A DNA stretch of 64,000 nucleotides, from contig NZ_MOOY01000011.1 of assembly GCF_001931685.1 (NCBI RefSeq), positions 62,001 to 126,000 on the forward strand, read 5' to 3'. The position numbers were made by a program, and so were the translations under genes. Origin of the DNA: Pararhizobium arenae (GTDB lineage: Bacteria; Pseudomonadota; Alphaproteobacteria; Rhizobiales; Rhizobiaceae). The stretch's first letter is position 1. Every line of letters begins with the position of its first letter. This document shows, in pieces, positions 34,636 through 43,900 of the stretch. A model generated the notes under the pieces. That model was not told where the DNA came from. It saw only the letters and a list, made by a program, of their open reading frames with translations, and ran no database searches.

Positions 34636-35973
34636 CTACTTCAGTGCAGCGGGGAGCCAGAGAACGAGTGAAGGCCATACGAGAAGAGCTAGAAGGAAGA
34701 TGATCTGGATGACCATGAACTGCCCCATCCCGCGGTAGATCGATCTCAGGCTCCACTGCGGCACGACGTTCCTCAGGAAGTAGGCGGACATCGCGACAGG
34801 CGGGCTCAGGTAAGCCGTCTGGAGGTTGACTGCCACCAGCACGCCGAACCAGAGCAGCAGTTCCGGCTTTGTAAGGCCGAGGTCGAGCTGTAGCACGATG
34901 GGTGTGAAGATCGGCAGGAAAACCAGAACGATCGCGGGCCATTCGAAAGGCCAGCCAAGAGCGAAGATGATCGCCATGATGATGACGAGCTTCCACATGT
35001 CGCTGACCGGAATGCCTGTGACGACATCGGTTATGATGGCCGCCCCGCCGAGCTGGGTGAAGACAGCGCCGAAAACGTTGGACGCCACGGCCAGCAGCAG
35101 AACCATGCTGGACGTTACCACTGTAGCGATCGCGGCGTTCTTGAGGGCCGCCATGCTGAGCTTGCGGTAGGCCAACGCCAAGAGCGTGGCACCTGTCGCT
35201 CCGCAGGAAGCGGCTTCGGTCGGCGTCGCCAGCCCCGAAAGAATCGAGCCCAGAGTCGCGACGATCAGGAGGCACAGCGGTAGGACGCCGACAATGAACT
35301 CGCGGCCGATCTCGAGAACGCTACCGACACGTTCCTCGACCGGTAACGGCGGACCGACGCGTGGATTGATGTAGCTGCGGGCGACGGCATAAACCGCGTA
35401 GCAGAACGCGAGCATAAATCCCGGACCGATCGCGGCACCGTACAACTGGTTGACGGGAACACCGAGCGTCGGCCCCATGACGACGAGCATCACGCTCGGC
35501 GGAATGAGGATTCCGAGCGTGCCGCCCGCGGCGATGATCCCCGCCGAAAGCTTCTCGTCGTATCCCGCTTTGATCATCATGGGTCCGGCCATGATGCCCA
35601 GCACCGTAACAGCAGCACCGACGATGCCCGTCGCCATCGCGAAGATGGTGGCCGTCAACAGGACGGCGAGATACAGCGAGCCGTTCAACGGAGCCATTAT
35701 CTGCCGCATGGAGCCGAAAAGACGGTTCATGAGCCCCGCCTGCTCGGTCATGTAACCCATGAATATGAACAGTGGCACGGCGGGCAGGATGTCGTCTTTC
35801 ATCGTGCCGAAAATCTGGAGATACGCCAGACTGAAGGTAATGTTGACCCCGATCCCGATCGAGCCGAATACGAGCGCGATAAAAAGGAGGGTGAATGCGA
35901 TGGGGAAGCCGACAAAGATAAAAGCTAGCATCCCGCCGAGCATGGCAATACTTAGAATGTCGTTAACGCTCAT
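34636..35973 (-). CDS. TRAP transporter large permease (DctM)
   Basis: 445 residues with about 12 hydrophobic segments. Landmarks are FPIAFTLLFIALVFGSIGIG, GTLGILIPPSVMLVVMGPTL and the duplicated half LSPPVAMSAYFLRNV. It is the sodium-coupled transport subunit, acting with the DctQ and DctP proteins encoded upstream. DctQ ends 11 bases before its start. Confidence 0.95.
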   Translation of the reverse strand: MSVNDILSIAMLGGMLAFIFVGFPIAFTLLFIALVFGSIGIGVNITFSLAYLQIFGTMKDDILPAVPLFIFMGYMTEQAGLMNRLFGSMRQIMAPLNGSLYLAVLLTATIFAMATGIVGAAVTVLGIMAGPMMIKAGYDEKLSAGIIAAGGTLGILIPPSVMLVVMGPTLGVPVNQLYGAAIGPGFMLAFCYAVYAVARSYINPRVGPPLPVEERVGSVLEIGREFIVGVLPLCLLIVATLGSILSGLATPTEAASCGATGATLLALAYRKLSMAALKNAAIATVVTSSMVLLLAVASNVFGAVFTQLGGAAIITDVVTGIPVSDMWKLVIIMAIIFALGWPFEWPAIVLVFLPIFTPIVLQLDLGLTKPELLLWFGVLVAVNLQTAYLSPPVAMSAYFLRNVVPQWSLRSIYRGMGQFMVIQIIFLLALLVWPSLVLWLPAALK

Positions 35974-35984
35974 GGCCCGGCCTT

Positions 35985-36548
35985 TCAGAGCTCGATTTTT
36001 TCATGGGTCTCGAAGGCCTGCCCTGTCTTGACCGCGAACAGCGATTTGAGCAGCTCCGAGAGGCCTTGGACTAGGAGGAGTAGCGCGGCCAGCGGGATCA
36101 CCCCGCGAAACGGCCAGATGACGGGCATCCAGAGACTGAGCGTCGATTTCTCGTTTATCTCGTAGGCGTAGATGAAGTCGTCGAGCGACATGTAGAAGAC
36201 GATCACCATGACGGGAAGGAAAAGCGCGACGTAGCAGACCGCGTCGATGGCTCCCTTGGTTCTGGGGGTAAAGTTTTCCCAGAAAATGTCCGTGCGGACA
36301 TGCGCGCCTTTCAAGAGCGCATAGGAAGCGCCGAGCATGAAGATCGAACCGTACGACATGACGGTGACGTCGGCCGCCCATATGGTGGGCGATCCGAGAA
36401 GATATCTCGACACCACCTCGATGGTGTTCGCGAGTACCAGAGGGGCGGTAAGAATTGCGACGAGAATAACGAATTTCTCTGTGAAACCGTCAATGATACT
36501 GATCACCCGCAGGGCGGCGGGCGGAAAGGTTGGTACGGGATTGCTCAC
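35985..36548 (-). CDS. TRAP transporter small permease (DctQ)
   Basis: 187 residues with four membrane segments and the DctQ features NTIEVVSRYLLGSPTIWAAD and GASYALLKGAHVRTDIFWEN. It bridges the periplasmic receptor and the large permease. Its start lies 23 bases after an intrinsic terminator that follows the receptor gene, so its expression depends on readthrough. Confidence 0.93.
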   Translation of the reverse strand: MSNPVPTFPPAALRVISIIDGFTEKFVILVAILTAPLVLANTIEVVSRYLLGSPTIWAADVTVMSYGSIFMLGASYALLKGAHVRTDIFWENFTPRTKGAIDAVCYVALFLPVMVIVFYMSLDDFIYAYEINEKSTLSLWMPVIWPFRGVIPLAALLLLVQGLSELLKSLFAVKTGQAFETHEKIEL

Positions 36549-36570
36549 GTGCTGTCTCCGGAGGTCTTCG

Positions 36571-36596
36571 AAAAAAGGCGCGGCTTAGCCGCGCCT
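36571..36596 (-). terminator. Rho-independent terminator between dctP and dctQ
   Basis: AGGCGCGGC-TAA-GCCGCGCCT on the minus strand, a perfect nine-pair stem, followed by TTTTTTCG. It is inside the operon, ten bases past the receptor stop, and would make receptor mRNA exceed permease mRNA. Confidence 0.9.
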
Positions 36597-36605
36597 AATG
36601 GCTTC

Positions 36606-37703
36606 CTACTTGGCCTCCGGCCAGTAGTGGTCCGCGCCGATATTGTAAGGGGCCTGGATGAGCCGCTTCGCCGGAACAACCTTGGACGCGTACTCGCGCT
36701 GCGACTCGTATACCTTCTTGAAGAAGGCGTTGTTCTCGCTTTCCCGCTTCGCGATTTCGTCCCACGAAGCGAGGATGTTCTGCAGCACGTCGTCGGGTGT
36801 CCGGTGAACGGTGACACCGTCTTCGGTCCGCATCTTCTCAAGCGCGTCGGCGTCGAGTTTGCCCTTACGGATGTGAGACCGCAAAGTCGCTTCGCTAGCT
36901 GCCGCCTGCATGATAGCCTGAAGGTCGGGAGACAGCGAAGTCCAAACGTCGCCGTTCACGAGGAAGTCGACGATCGTCGCCGGATTGTGCGTCGACATCG
37001 GATAGAAGTGCTTCCAGATTGTTTGGAAGCCGATGCCCATGTCTTCAGCCGGACCGACGAATTCCGCGCATTCGATAACGCCGCGCTCGCCAGCCGGAAC
37101 GATTTCGCCGCCGGGCATATTCACGGTCGACATACCAGACGACGCGAAGACCTCAGCGGTGACGCCCGTCTGCCGGCACTTGCGACCCTTCAGGTCGGCC
37201 CAGCTTTCGACCGGACGTGCAAACCAACCCAACGCCTGATTGGCGCTCGTGACTGAAGGGATGACCTCGATGTTCGTCTTGAGTTCCACGCGGTAATAGT
37301 CGCGGTAGAGATCGATGCCGCCCCCTTCGTAGAGCCAGCCCACATAGTCAAGAATATCCATGCCGAACGGGCCGCCGGCGGCGTCTCCGAACAGTGTGCC
37401 CGCACGGTGCTTCCCGACCCAGTAGGCCACAGTCGAATGACCGCCGTCGATCACGTTTTTGTTCACCGCGTCCAGAACCTCGAAGGCGGGGACGATGGTG
37501 CCCGCTGGCATGAACTCGATCTTGAGGCGGCCGGCCGAAAGTTCTCCGACGCGCTTTGCCCAGGTCTCCGCGGACATGTAGATCGTGCTCGATGCCGGAT
37601 ATGCCGACTGAAAACGCAGCGTTCTGCTTTCGGCTTGAGCCGAATCAGCAGAAATCGTGATGAGCGCGGCCAAGCCGCCGCAAAGAAGCGATCCGAATTT
37701 CAT
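36606..37703 (-). CDS. TRAP transporter substrate-binding protein (DctP)
   Basis: 365 residues with a Sec signal (MKFGSLLCGGLAALITISAD, cleavage near AQA-ESR). The DctP family pattern AETWAKRVGELSAGRLKIEF and a ligand-carboxylate arginine region (LKGRKCRQTG) are present. The TakP-like features GHSTVAYWVGKHRAGTLFGD and LYRDYYRVELKTN point to an alpha-keto or hydroxy acid ligand. It is divergent from the HAD gene; a perfect 20-bp palindrome lies between them. Confidence 0.94.
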   Translation of the reverse strand: MKFGSLLCGGLAALITISADSAQAESRTLRFQSAYPASSTIYMSAETWAKRVGELSAGRLKIEFMPAGTIVPAFEVLDAVNKNVIDGGHSTVAYWVGKHRAGTLFGDAAGGPFGMDILDYVGWLYEGGGIDLYRDYYRVELKTNIEVIPSVTSANQALGWFARPVESWADLKGRKCRQTGVTAEVFASSGMSTVNMPGGEIVPAGERGVIECAEFVGPAEDMGIGFQTIWKHFYPMSTHNPATIVDFLVNGDVWTSLSPDLQAIMQAAASEATLRSHIRKGKLDADALEKMRTEDGVTVHRTPDDVLQNILASWDEIAKRESENNAFFKKVYESQREYASKVVPAKRLIQAPYNIGADHYWPEAK

Positions 37704-37756
37704 GATTTCCTCCGTGATTGCACCGCCAACACCCTCCTCGGCTTGACGGGACCCCT

Positions 37757-37776
37757 ATGGTATGACCTCATACCAT
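37757..37776. promoter_or_regulatory. Operator F, perfect 20-bp palindrome between dctP and HAD gene
   Basis: ATGGTATGA-CC-TCATACCAT with nine-base arms. It is the most symmetrical copy of the GGTATGA operator that recurs at seven places from 37.7 to 62.8 kb. It is placed so that one bound regulator could control both divergent transcripts. Confidence 0.8.
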
Positions 37777-37889
37777 CGCTATACCAAACAGGTCGCAATT
37801 CGGCTGTCAAGTCCGGTGGCGATGTTCACAGGCTGCGAGCGGACTGGAAGGTGTCCGCGTACACATTCACAAGGGAGGAAGGGATACGA

Positions 37890-38612
37890 ATGTCATCGAT
37901 TAGCGAGGTACGACTTCTTGCGTTCGACGTATTCGGCACAGTGGTCGATTGGCGAAATAGTGTCGCCCGTCACGTCGACGGTTTCTTCAAGCGCGAAGGG
38001 CTGGACATCGACGCATTGGAATTCGCGACCGACTGGCGGTCATTGTACCAACCCGCGATGGAGCCTGTCCGAAATGGATCGCGACAATGGGTTACCTTGG
38101 ACATTCTGAATTTCGAGAACCTGGAGGCGACGTTGATCCGTCACGGTGTAGAGCCAGGGCGATTCGGCAGACGTGAGCTGGACGATATCAACCGGGCGTG
38201 GGAACGTCTCGACCCCTGGCCCGACTCCGTCGAAGCGATCAAGCGACTCAAGAAGAAGTTCGCCGTCGCCACGATGTCCAACGGCCACATCGCGGGAATG
38301 CTCTGGCTTTCGAAATATGCCGATCTGCACTGGGACGCCATCCTCGGCGCGGAAATGGCAGAAAACTACAAGCCGCATCATGACGTCTATCGAAAGTCAG
38401 CCGAGCGAGCCGGACTCACGACCGGAGCGGCGGCTATGGTAGCCGCGCACAACGACGACCTTCTTGCAGCACAGGCGTGCGGGTTGAAGACGATTTTCAT
38501 CCACCGAAGGGAAGAGCACGGCCCGTTACAGACAACGGATCTGGTGCCGGAAGGCGAGTGGACGCTCGTAGCCGAGAGTCTCGGTGATCTCGCTGATCAA
38601 TTAGGATGCTGA
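37890..38612 (+). CDS. Haloacid dehalogenase-like hydrolase, type II
   Basis: 240 residues, start chosen for AAGGGAGG upstream. Motif I is LLAFDVFGTVVDWRN (nucleophile aspartate), motif II VATMSNGH, motif III lysine in AENYKPHHDVY, and motif IV AAHNDDLLAAQACGL. It matches L-2-haloacid dehalogenases rather than sugar phosphatases, but the true substrate may be a small phosphorylated or halogenated acid. It is divergent from a TRAP receptor gene across operator F. Confidence 0.9.
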   Translation: MSSISEVRLLAFDVFGTVVDWRNSVARHVDGFFKREGLDIDALEFATDWRSLYQPAMEPVRNGSRQWVTLDILNFENLEATLIRHGVEPGRFGRRELDDINRAWERLDPWPDSVEAIKRLKKKFAVATMSNGHIAGMLWLSKYADLHWDAILGAEMAENYKPHHDVYRKSAERAGLTTGAAAMVAAHNDDLLAAQACGLKTIFIHRREEHGPLQTTDLVPEGEWTLVAESLGDLADQLGC

Positions 38613-38815
38613 AGGTCGTCACGCAATTGCCTGGCTTACCGGGACCTCGTGCTCAGGACCACGCTCTGTTCCTCGAGATTGAGCGTGATCGTGATCCCAA
38701 TTGGGTTGCGCGGATTTGTGGATGATAATGCCCACGTAGCTTATCCATTTCGGAGTTGCGAAATTTTCGCGACAGACTCCGGTGCAATCACGGCCCTCCC
38801 TCCCGCAAAAAGGCA
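38613..38815. other. Non-coding leader region before the amino-acid-type ABC operon
   Basis: No credible gene. The short frames here are out of frame with the permease and have no ribosome-binding site. The promoter follows immediately (38816). Confidence 0.45.
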
Positions 38816-38844
38816 TTGTCAAATAAAAGGTATGACCTTATACG
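38816..38844 (+). promoter_or_regulatory. Promoter with operator G (polar amino-acid-type ABC operon)
   Basis: -35 TTGTCA (38816-38821), 17 bases, -10 TATACG (38839-38844). GGTATGACCTTATACG (38829-38844) fills the spacer and covers the -10 box exactly, so binding would block polymerase. The layout matches operator K. Confidence 0.78.
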
Positions 38845-38983
38845 TCGTATCTGTCGATTGGAGGGTCGCGGAGGAGTGGCGGACAGCCGTGCTGTCCGGG
38901 CAACCGAAGCAGTTCGAGAAACCTTCCTGTACTCGGAGCGCCGCCACCGGACGCTTTGTAATGTTACATTGAGGAGAGCTGCA

Positions 38984-39661
38984 TTGTCGTTCGACTTCAG
39001 CCCTATTTTCGATCGCTGGCCCATGCTTCTCAGCGGGGCGCTCATGACCATGTTGCTGGCGACCGCAGCTACGGCTTTGGGTTTCGTCATCGGTACGCTT
39101 TGCGCCGTCGGCAGGAACTCTTCCTACCGGGCAGCCTCAGCCATCTGCGCGGTCTATGTGGAGACGATAAGAAATACCCCCTTCCTAGTGCAGATCTTCC
39201 TTATTTTCTTCGGCCTTTCCACACTCGGATTCACTTTGGGTGCGGTTACGGTCGCGATCCTTGCGCTGACCATCAACGTGGGTGCCTATACGGGCGAAAT
39301 CATGCGCGCCGGCTTTAACTCGGTCCATTCGGGTCAATGGGAAGCAGCCGAGTGTCTGGGACTGTCGCGACTTCAGACCTACTGGCACGTGGTTCTCTTT
39401 CCCGCGGTTGAACGCGTGTATCCGTCCCTCACAAGCCAGTTCATCCTCCTGATGCTCGCATCGTCGATCACCTCGCAGATATCCGTGCCTGAACTCACGG
39501 GTAACGCCAACTTCATTCAGGGCGTTTCGTTCAGGCCGTTGGAAACGTACCTCGTAATAGGCGTCATCTATTTCGCCCTGTCCGTGGTCATGCGCCAGGC
39601 GTTCAATGGCATCGGCATGCTGATCTTCCCTCGCCGTCGCCGCCTCGGCACAGCTCTTTGA
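38984..39661 (+). CDS. Polar amino-acid-type ABC transporter permease
   Basis: 225 residues from a TTG start, with GAGGAG eight bases upstream (LSFDFSPIFDRWPMLLSGAL). The HisM/GlnP family EAA loop is SGQWEAAECLGLSRLQTYWH; ETIRNTPFLVQIFLIFFGLS is another hallmark. Five or so membrane segments. The extension to 38756 lacks family similarity. Confidence 0.9.
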   Translation: MSFDFSPIFDRWPMLLSGALMTMLLATAATALGFVIGTLCAVGRNSSYRAASAICAVYVETIRNTPFLVQIFLIFFGLSTLGFTLGAVTVAILALTINVGAYTGEIMRAGFNSVHSGQWEAAECLGLSRLQTYWHVVLFPAVERVYPSLTSQFILLMLASSITSQISVPELTGNANFIQGVSFRPLETYLVIGVIYFALSVVMRQAFNGIGMLIFPRRRRLGTAL

Positions 39662-39669
39662 GGTTCATA

Positions 39670-40329
39670 ATGGTCTCCTCGTTCGGCACGATACACATCC
39701 AGTTTCTCCTTGAGGGAGCGGTATGGACGATCATCCTTTCCGCCTGCGCCTTCATCGGAGGGGGCGTCATGGGACTGATCATCGCCCTGATGCGCATCTC
39801 TCCGGTTTGGACAGTCCGCACCTTCGCCGCCGCATATATCCAGCTGGTACAGGGCATCCCGCTTCTCGTTCTGATGTTCACGGGATTTTTCGGCTTGCCA
39901 GCCATTGGCGTACCCGTGTCGCCTTTGATGGCGGCCACGATCTCGATGACGGTGTGGGTAGGCGCATACCTCGGGGAGTTCTGGCGCGGCAGTCTCGAAG
40001 CGGTGCCGAAGTCGCAGTGGGAAGCCGCCGAATGCCTCGCCCTCAGCCGGGCCCAGCGGATGTTCAAGGTCATCATCCCCCAGGCCGTGAGAAACGCCAC
40101 GCCCGGGACCGTCGGTTTCATGGTGCAGATCATAAAGAACACGTCGCTCGCCTCGGCGGTCAGCTTCGTGGATCTGACGAGGGCGGGCCAACTTATCAAC
40201 AACTCGATCTTCGAGCCCTTCATAACCTTCGTCGCGGTCGCGGTGATCTATTTCCTGCTTTGCTTTCCCCTGTCCGTTCTCAGCCGTCGACTGGAACGCC
40301 GGATGGCTCGCGGAATGGCAAAGGCATAA
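39670..40329 (+). CDS. Polar amino-acid-type ABC transporter permease
   Basis: 219 residues from the ATG eight bases past the previous stop, with GAGG upstream (an overlapping TTG is the alternative). EAA loop SQWEAAECLALSRAQRMFKV and the hallmark AAYIQLVQGIPLLVLMFTGF. It forms a heterodimer with the first permease. Confidence 0.92.
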   Translation: MVSSFGTIHIQFLLEGAVWTIILSACAFIGGGVMGLIIALMRISPVWTVRTFAAAYIQLVQGIPLLVLMFTGFFGLPAIGVPVSPLMAATISMTVWVGAYLGEFWRGSLEAVPKSQWEAAECLALSRAQRMFKVIIPQAVRNATPGTVGFMVQIIKNTSLASAVSFVDLTRAGQLINNSIFEPFITFVAVAVIYFLLCFPLSVLSRRLERRMARGMAKA

Positions 40330-40341
40330 GCGAGAGACAAA

Positions 40342-41088
40342 ATGAACAACGCTACCGAAAACAAGCCCGTGATCGTACTGCGGGACGTCGAGAAGAGTTT
40401 TGGACAGGTCAAGGTCCTGCACGGCGTCAGCTTCGAGGTGCAGCGCGGACAGGTCACCGTCCTGATAGGGCGCTCAGGGTCGGGAAAGAGCACCGCTCTC
40501 CGCTGTATCGACAGGCTCGAAACGGTCAACGCAGGGTACATTGAGGTCTGCGGTCACGTTGTAACGGACCCTGCCCTGGAATTGCGCAAACTGCGCCTCG
40601 ACGTCGGCATCGTCTTCCAGAGCTATAATCTCTTTCCGCATCTCACCATCGGCCAGAACATCATGCTGGCACCGCGGTCCGTCAAAAACCTACCCAAGAC
40701 CGAGACAGTGGAGCTCGCGCGAGCTTGCCTCGAGCAAGTCGGCCTCGGCGACAAGTTCGACGCTTACCCGGAACAGCTTTCGGGCGGGCAACAACAGCGG
40801 GCGGCGATCGCGAGGTCGTTGGCGATGCAGCCCAAGGTCATGTTGTTCGACGAGGTGACCTCGGCCCTTGACCCGGAACTCACGGGAGAAGTGCTCAAGG
40901 TTATCGAACGTCTGGCAGCTGGCGGCATGACAATGGTCATAGTTACACACGAGATGAATTTCGCGCGCCGTATCGCCGACCAACTTGTCTTCATGCATCA
41001 GGGCAAGATCTGGGAAAAGGGACCGGGAGCGATCCTGGACGCTCCACAGACGCCAGAACTGCAGCGGTTCGCCGCTCAGGAACTGTGA
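40342..41088 (+). CDS. Polar amino-acid-type ABC transporter ATP-binding protein (GlnQ/HisP-like)
   Basis: 248 residues with Walker A LIGRSGSGKSTALRC, signature LSGGQQQRAAIARSL, Walker B VMLFDEVTSALDPEL and H-loop VTHEMNFARR. Full length for the family. Confidence 0.95.
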   Translation: MNNATENKPVIVLRDVEKSFGQVKVLHGVSFEVQRGQVTVLIGRSGSGKSTALRCIDRLETVNAGYIEVCGHVVTDPALELRKLRLDVGIVFQSYNLFPHLTIGQNIMLAPRSVKNLPKTETVELARACLEQVGLGDKFDAYPEQLSGGQQQRAAIARSLAMQPKVMLFDEVTSALDPELTGEVLKVIERLAAGGMTMVIVTHEMNFARRIADQLVFMHQGKIWEKGPGAILDAPQTPELQRFAAQEL

Positions 41089-41183
41089 CGGAACGCATCC
41101 GGCACGGCTTGAAGGAAAGTGCGGCAACCGCCGCCCGAGTACCGGATCAACAGCGCGGATAGCGCGAACCAAGGGAGAAGGAA

Positions 41184-41981
41184 ATGTTCAATCGACGCCG
41201 AGGACTCACCATGGCGGCAGTGGCTATGGCGAGCCTCTTTGTAGCTGCGCCGTCATTCGCCGACGTACTGGACAACATCAACTCGTCGAAGAAAATCCGC
41301 GTGGCCACCGATCTCGGTATTCCCCCGTTTGGCATGCTTGACGGCTCCATGCAGCCCAGCGGCTCCGACGTCGATGTCGCGAAGCTGCTCGCCGCCGACT
41401 GGGGCGTCGAACTCGAGTTCATCAACACGACAGGCCCTACCCGCATACCTAATATCAACACGGACAAGGCCGATGTCGTCATTTCATCACTGTCCGTGAC
41501 CGAGGAACGAAAAAAAGCAGTCGATTTCACCCGACCGTATTCGTTCATTCGTACCGCGATCATCGCGCCTGCGGATGACCTGGCGAAGGAATGGAAGGAC
41601 CTCGCTGGCAAGTCGGTGGCCGTGGTGAGAAGCACGACGCAGGATATCGCGCTGACCGAGAAAGCGCCCGAGTTCGGCTTCACTGTCGTGCGCTATGACG
41701 ACGACGCGACGACCATCACCGCAGCTGTTTCGGGACAGGCAACTTATGTCGGCCTGGCGGATCCGCAGATGCGGGCGATCAACGAACGCTCACCGGGCAA
41801 GAAATTCGAGGCGAAGATCGTTATCAACCAGTTTCCGATCGCGATGGCCGTCAAGAAAGGCGAGACGAAGCTGGCTGAGAAACTCAACGAGTGGATCGCC
41901 ACAAATATCGAGAACGGGAAGCTGAACGCGGCCTACAAAGCCCATCACAACATCGACATCCCGGCGGAAATACTCAAGTAA
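41184..41981 (+). CDS. Polar amino-acid-type ABC transporter substrate-binding protein
   Basis: 265 residues with a Sec signal cleaved near SFA-DVL. The family-3 solute-binding pattern is KKIRVATDLGIPPFGMLDG, DVVISSLSVTEERKKAVDFT and VVRSTTQDIALTE. The ligand is probably a small carboxylate or amino acid. It is the last gene of the operon and is regulated with the apiose-type genes through operator G, so the ligand might not be an amino acid at all. Confidence 0.94.
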   Translation: MFNRRRGLTMAAVAMASLFVAAPSFADVLDNINSSKKIRVATDLGIPPFGMLDGSMQPSGSDVDVAKLLAADWGVELEFINTTGPTRIPNINTDKADVVISSLSVTEERKKAVDFTRPYSFIRTAIIAPADDLAKEWKDLAGKSVAVVRSTTQDIALTEKAPEFGFTVVRYDDDATTITAAVSGQATYVGLADPQMRAINERSPGKKFEAKIVINQFPIAMAVKKGETKLAEKLNEWIATNIENGKLNAAYKAHHNIDIPAEILK

Positions 41982-42016
41982 TTCGAAGCGGACAGGCCTA
42001 TCGCCATTTTCTGCAC

Positions 42017-42050
42017 CGTTGAGCCCGACGTGACCGCGTTGGGCTCAACG
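42017..42050 (+). terminator. Stem-loop after the binding-protein gene
   Basis: CGTTGAGCCC / GGGCTCAACG, a perfect ten-pair stem with a 14-base loop, 36 bases past the stop codon. No U-tract follows, so termination is uncertain. Confidence 0.5.
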
Positions 42051-42502
42051 ACGTTGAACTTGACGCGCTATGTCAGTTATGCCTCGCTGTATAGAAAGGG
42101 CGCTGGCCGTCGCGCGAAGTTCCGAGCCCGGCGCTCCAGCGACGTGGCGGGTAGACCCGCTTGCCCACGAGGTGTGTCCACACACCCGAGACTCGCAACG
42201 CGAAAGAGCTGATCTCGCGCCCCGACTTTTAACCTCAGGACCGGAACGAGAAGCCAACCTATACGATAGACGCTTGCAGTCGAATTCGGATGCGTGGGGC
42301 ACGGACCGTCTAACCGTCATCGGCAGACGGAATCAAATATCACCGCATTAAATCCGTGTGACGCAGACGGGTGTCCGCTTTAGGGCCATGATCGACTCAG
42401 AAGATCGTCAGTGGGCGTCGTCGCTACGCGCTCATCTACGTTGGCGAGCTCCGATGGGATTGATGCGGCGCGCATGGAGCGGTCGACGACCGACACGGCT
42501 CG
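42051..42502. other. Non-coding stretch between converging transcripts
   Basis: The short frames on both strands have arginine-rich shadow-like composition and no motif. I see no gene here. Confidence 0.4.
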
Positions 42503-42592
42503 AACCCGCAAGGCGCTCTTGCCTCGCGGGTTACGGACGCTCCCGTGTTCGACGTCGGTCTGCCGGGTCGAACATCGTGTTCAGGACCCGGC
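42503..42592 (-). terminator. Two hairpins downstream of the SDR gene
   Basis: The nearer one pairs GCCGGGTC (42562-42569) with GACCCGGC (42585-42592), with an inner GAAC/GTTC stem. The farther pairs 42503-42514 with 42521-42532 (12 pairs, one G-U on the minus strand). Neither has a U-tract. They probably end or stabilise the SDR transcript. Confidence 0.45.
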
Positions 42593-42624
42593 AGCGTGGC
42601 CTCGGTATCCAATTACCGCGGGGA

Positions 42625-43416
42625 TCACTTCTCGTCGGCTAGTTTCGTCGAGGTTTTCGAATCGAACGGGAAGAGCAGCCCGGCAGCAAGGAACCCGCCA
42701 TCGACGTTGAGCGTGTGACCGGTGATGTACCTCGCCTCGTCGCTAGCAAGGAAAACGGCTGCGTCGGCAATTTCTTCAGGCTCGCCATAGCGCCGCTGCG
42801 GGACCAACCGATGATATGCCTCGCGTGTCTCGAGCGTATGCATCGTTTTTGAGACTTCGGTAAGGATGGGGCCCGGCGCGATCGCGTTGACGTTGATGCC
42901 GTAGTCCGCCAGCTCGACTGCCATGACCTTGTTGAGAAGTTCAACCCCCGCTTTGGACGCCCCGTAAGCCGAACGCCCCACGCCTCCCTTTTGCCCGGAC
43001 AGCGAAGCGATATTGATGATGCTGCCGCTCTTCCGGGAAACCATCGTCTTCGCAACGGACTGGGACACGAGAAAAGTTCCCGTCAGATTGATGCGTACGA
43101 CCCGTTCGAACTCCTCACGCGAGCTCTCAAGGAAGAGAGTCGTAGCGCCGATGCCAGCGTTGTTCACGAGAACATCGATCTTTCCGAATGCAGAGATTGC
43201 CTTTTGGACGAGGGATTCGACGTCGGCATCGACCGAAATGTCCGCTTTCACTGCGATCGCGTCACCGCCGATTTCCAGAGCGGTGGCCTTGGCTGCATCT
43301 TCGTCGCGGTCGCTCACGACCACCTGCGCACCTTGCGCTGCGAACGCCGTGGCGATCGCCTTGCCGATACCCCGGGCCGCACCGGTTACAATAGCGGCTT
43401 TGCCTGTCAGGCGCAT
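42625..43416 (-). CDS. SDR family NAD(P)-dependent oxidoreductase
   Basis: 263 residues, GGGAGGAATAG upstream. Classical SDR: TGAARGIGKAIA cofactor motif, aspartate at SDRDED indicating NAD preference, NNAG, serine in IASLSGQKGG and catalytic YGASK. It ends with NVDGGFLAAG. The C-terminal tail of about 15 residues is extra. It is monocistronic, with degenerate operator H upstream, so it probably oxidises a sugar or polyol within the second regulon. Confidence 0.93.
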   Translation of the reverse strand: MRLTGKAAIVTGAARGIGKAIATAFAAQGAQVVVSDRDEDAAKATALEIGGDAIAVKADISVDADVESLVQKAISAFGKIDVLVNNAGIGATTLFLESSREEFERVVRINLTGTFLVSQSVAKTMVSRKSGSIINIASLSGQKGGVGRSAYGASKAGVELLNKVMAVELADYGINVNAIAPGPILTEVSKTMHTLETREAYHRLVPQRRYGEPEEIADAAVFLASDEARYITGHTLNVDGGFLAAGLLFPFDSKTSTKLADEK

Positions 43417-43442
43417 ACTATTCCTCCCAAATCAATCAACGT

Positions 43443-43465
43443 CGTATAAGGTATGATGTATAACC
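43443..43465. promoter_or_regulatory. Operator H, three 7-bp repeats upstream of SDR
   Basis: GTATAAG-GTATGAT-GTATAAC in direct orientation, 27 bases before the SDR start codon. It is the direct-repeat version of the GGTATGA motif and resembles the tandem GGTATA repeats bound by NanR in E. coli. The SDR's ribosome-binding site lies just downstream. Confidence 0.65.
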
Positions 43466-43838
43466 TCATTCCTTTTATGAGCGCTTCATGGGGGATGTGT
43501 CAAGCACCCGTGATGTCGCCCGCGTCCTTATCGAACACAGCTTCAAGCACCAGATTGGCGGCGGTGCACATCCTCTAGTTCGAGCGCATCGCGGCCGAGG
43601 CCTGCCCCGATCGCGATGCGGGATTTTTAGAGCGGTGCACGACCAAGCAGCGAAGCAAAATGCTGTGCACCATATGGACGAGAGCCTCTGTCCGGACGCG
43701 GGCACCGCTGATAGTTCCCAGTTAGAGTGCAAGCTAGAACGTTGCATACTTTGATACTTCACAGTGGATTACAGCAATTACCTAATCCGATATATGAGGC
43801 TCTCAATCCTCCTAAAATGCTTCTGGCATAAATGCTGA
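43466..43838. other. Non-coding stretch
   Basis: Frames on both strands here (about 90 codons each) mirror each other and have no motif, start signal or codon bias. It becomes AT-rich toward the promoter at 43839. Confidence 0.4.
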
Positions 43839-43875
43839 TTGACTCATTATACCAGCTAAGATAGTACCTCATACA
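43839..43875 (+). promoter_or_regulatory. Promoter with operator I (apnO operon)
   Basis: -35 TTGACT (43839-43844), 17 bases, TAGTAC (43862-43867, weak). GTACCTCATACATCATAT around the -10 box reads on the other strand as three tandem seven-base units (ATATGAT, GTATGAG, GTACTAT), matching operators H and J. Confidence 0.65.
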
Positions 43876-43900
43876 TCATATCACTGGGGAGGAGCCTGAA

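Noticed and set aside
43475-43762. Overlapping frames on both strands between SDR and apnO
   Set aside because: Mutually mirrored frames, no start signals, cysteine- and arginine-rich composition.
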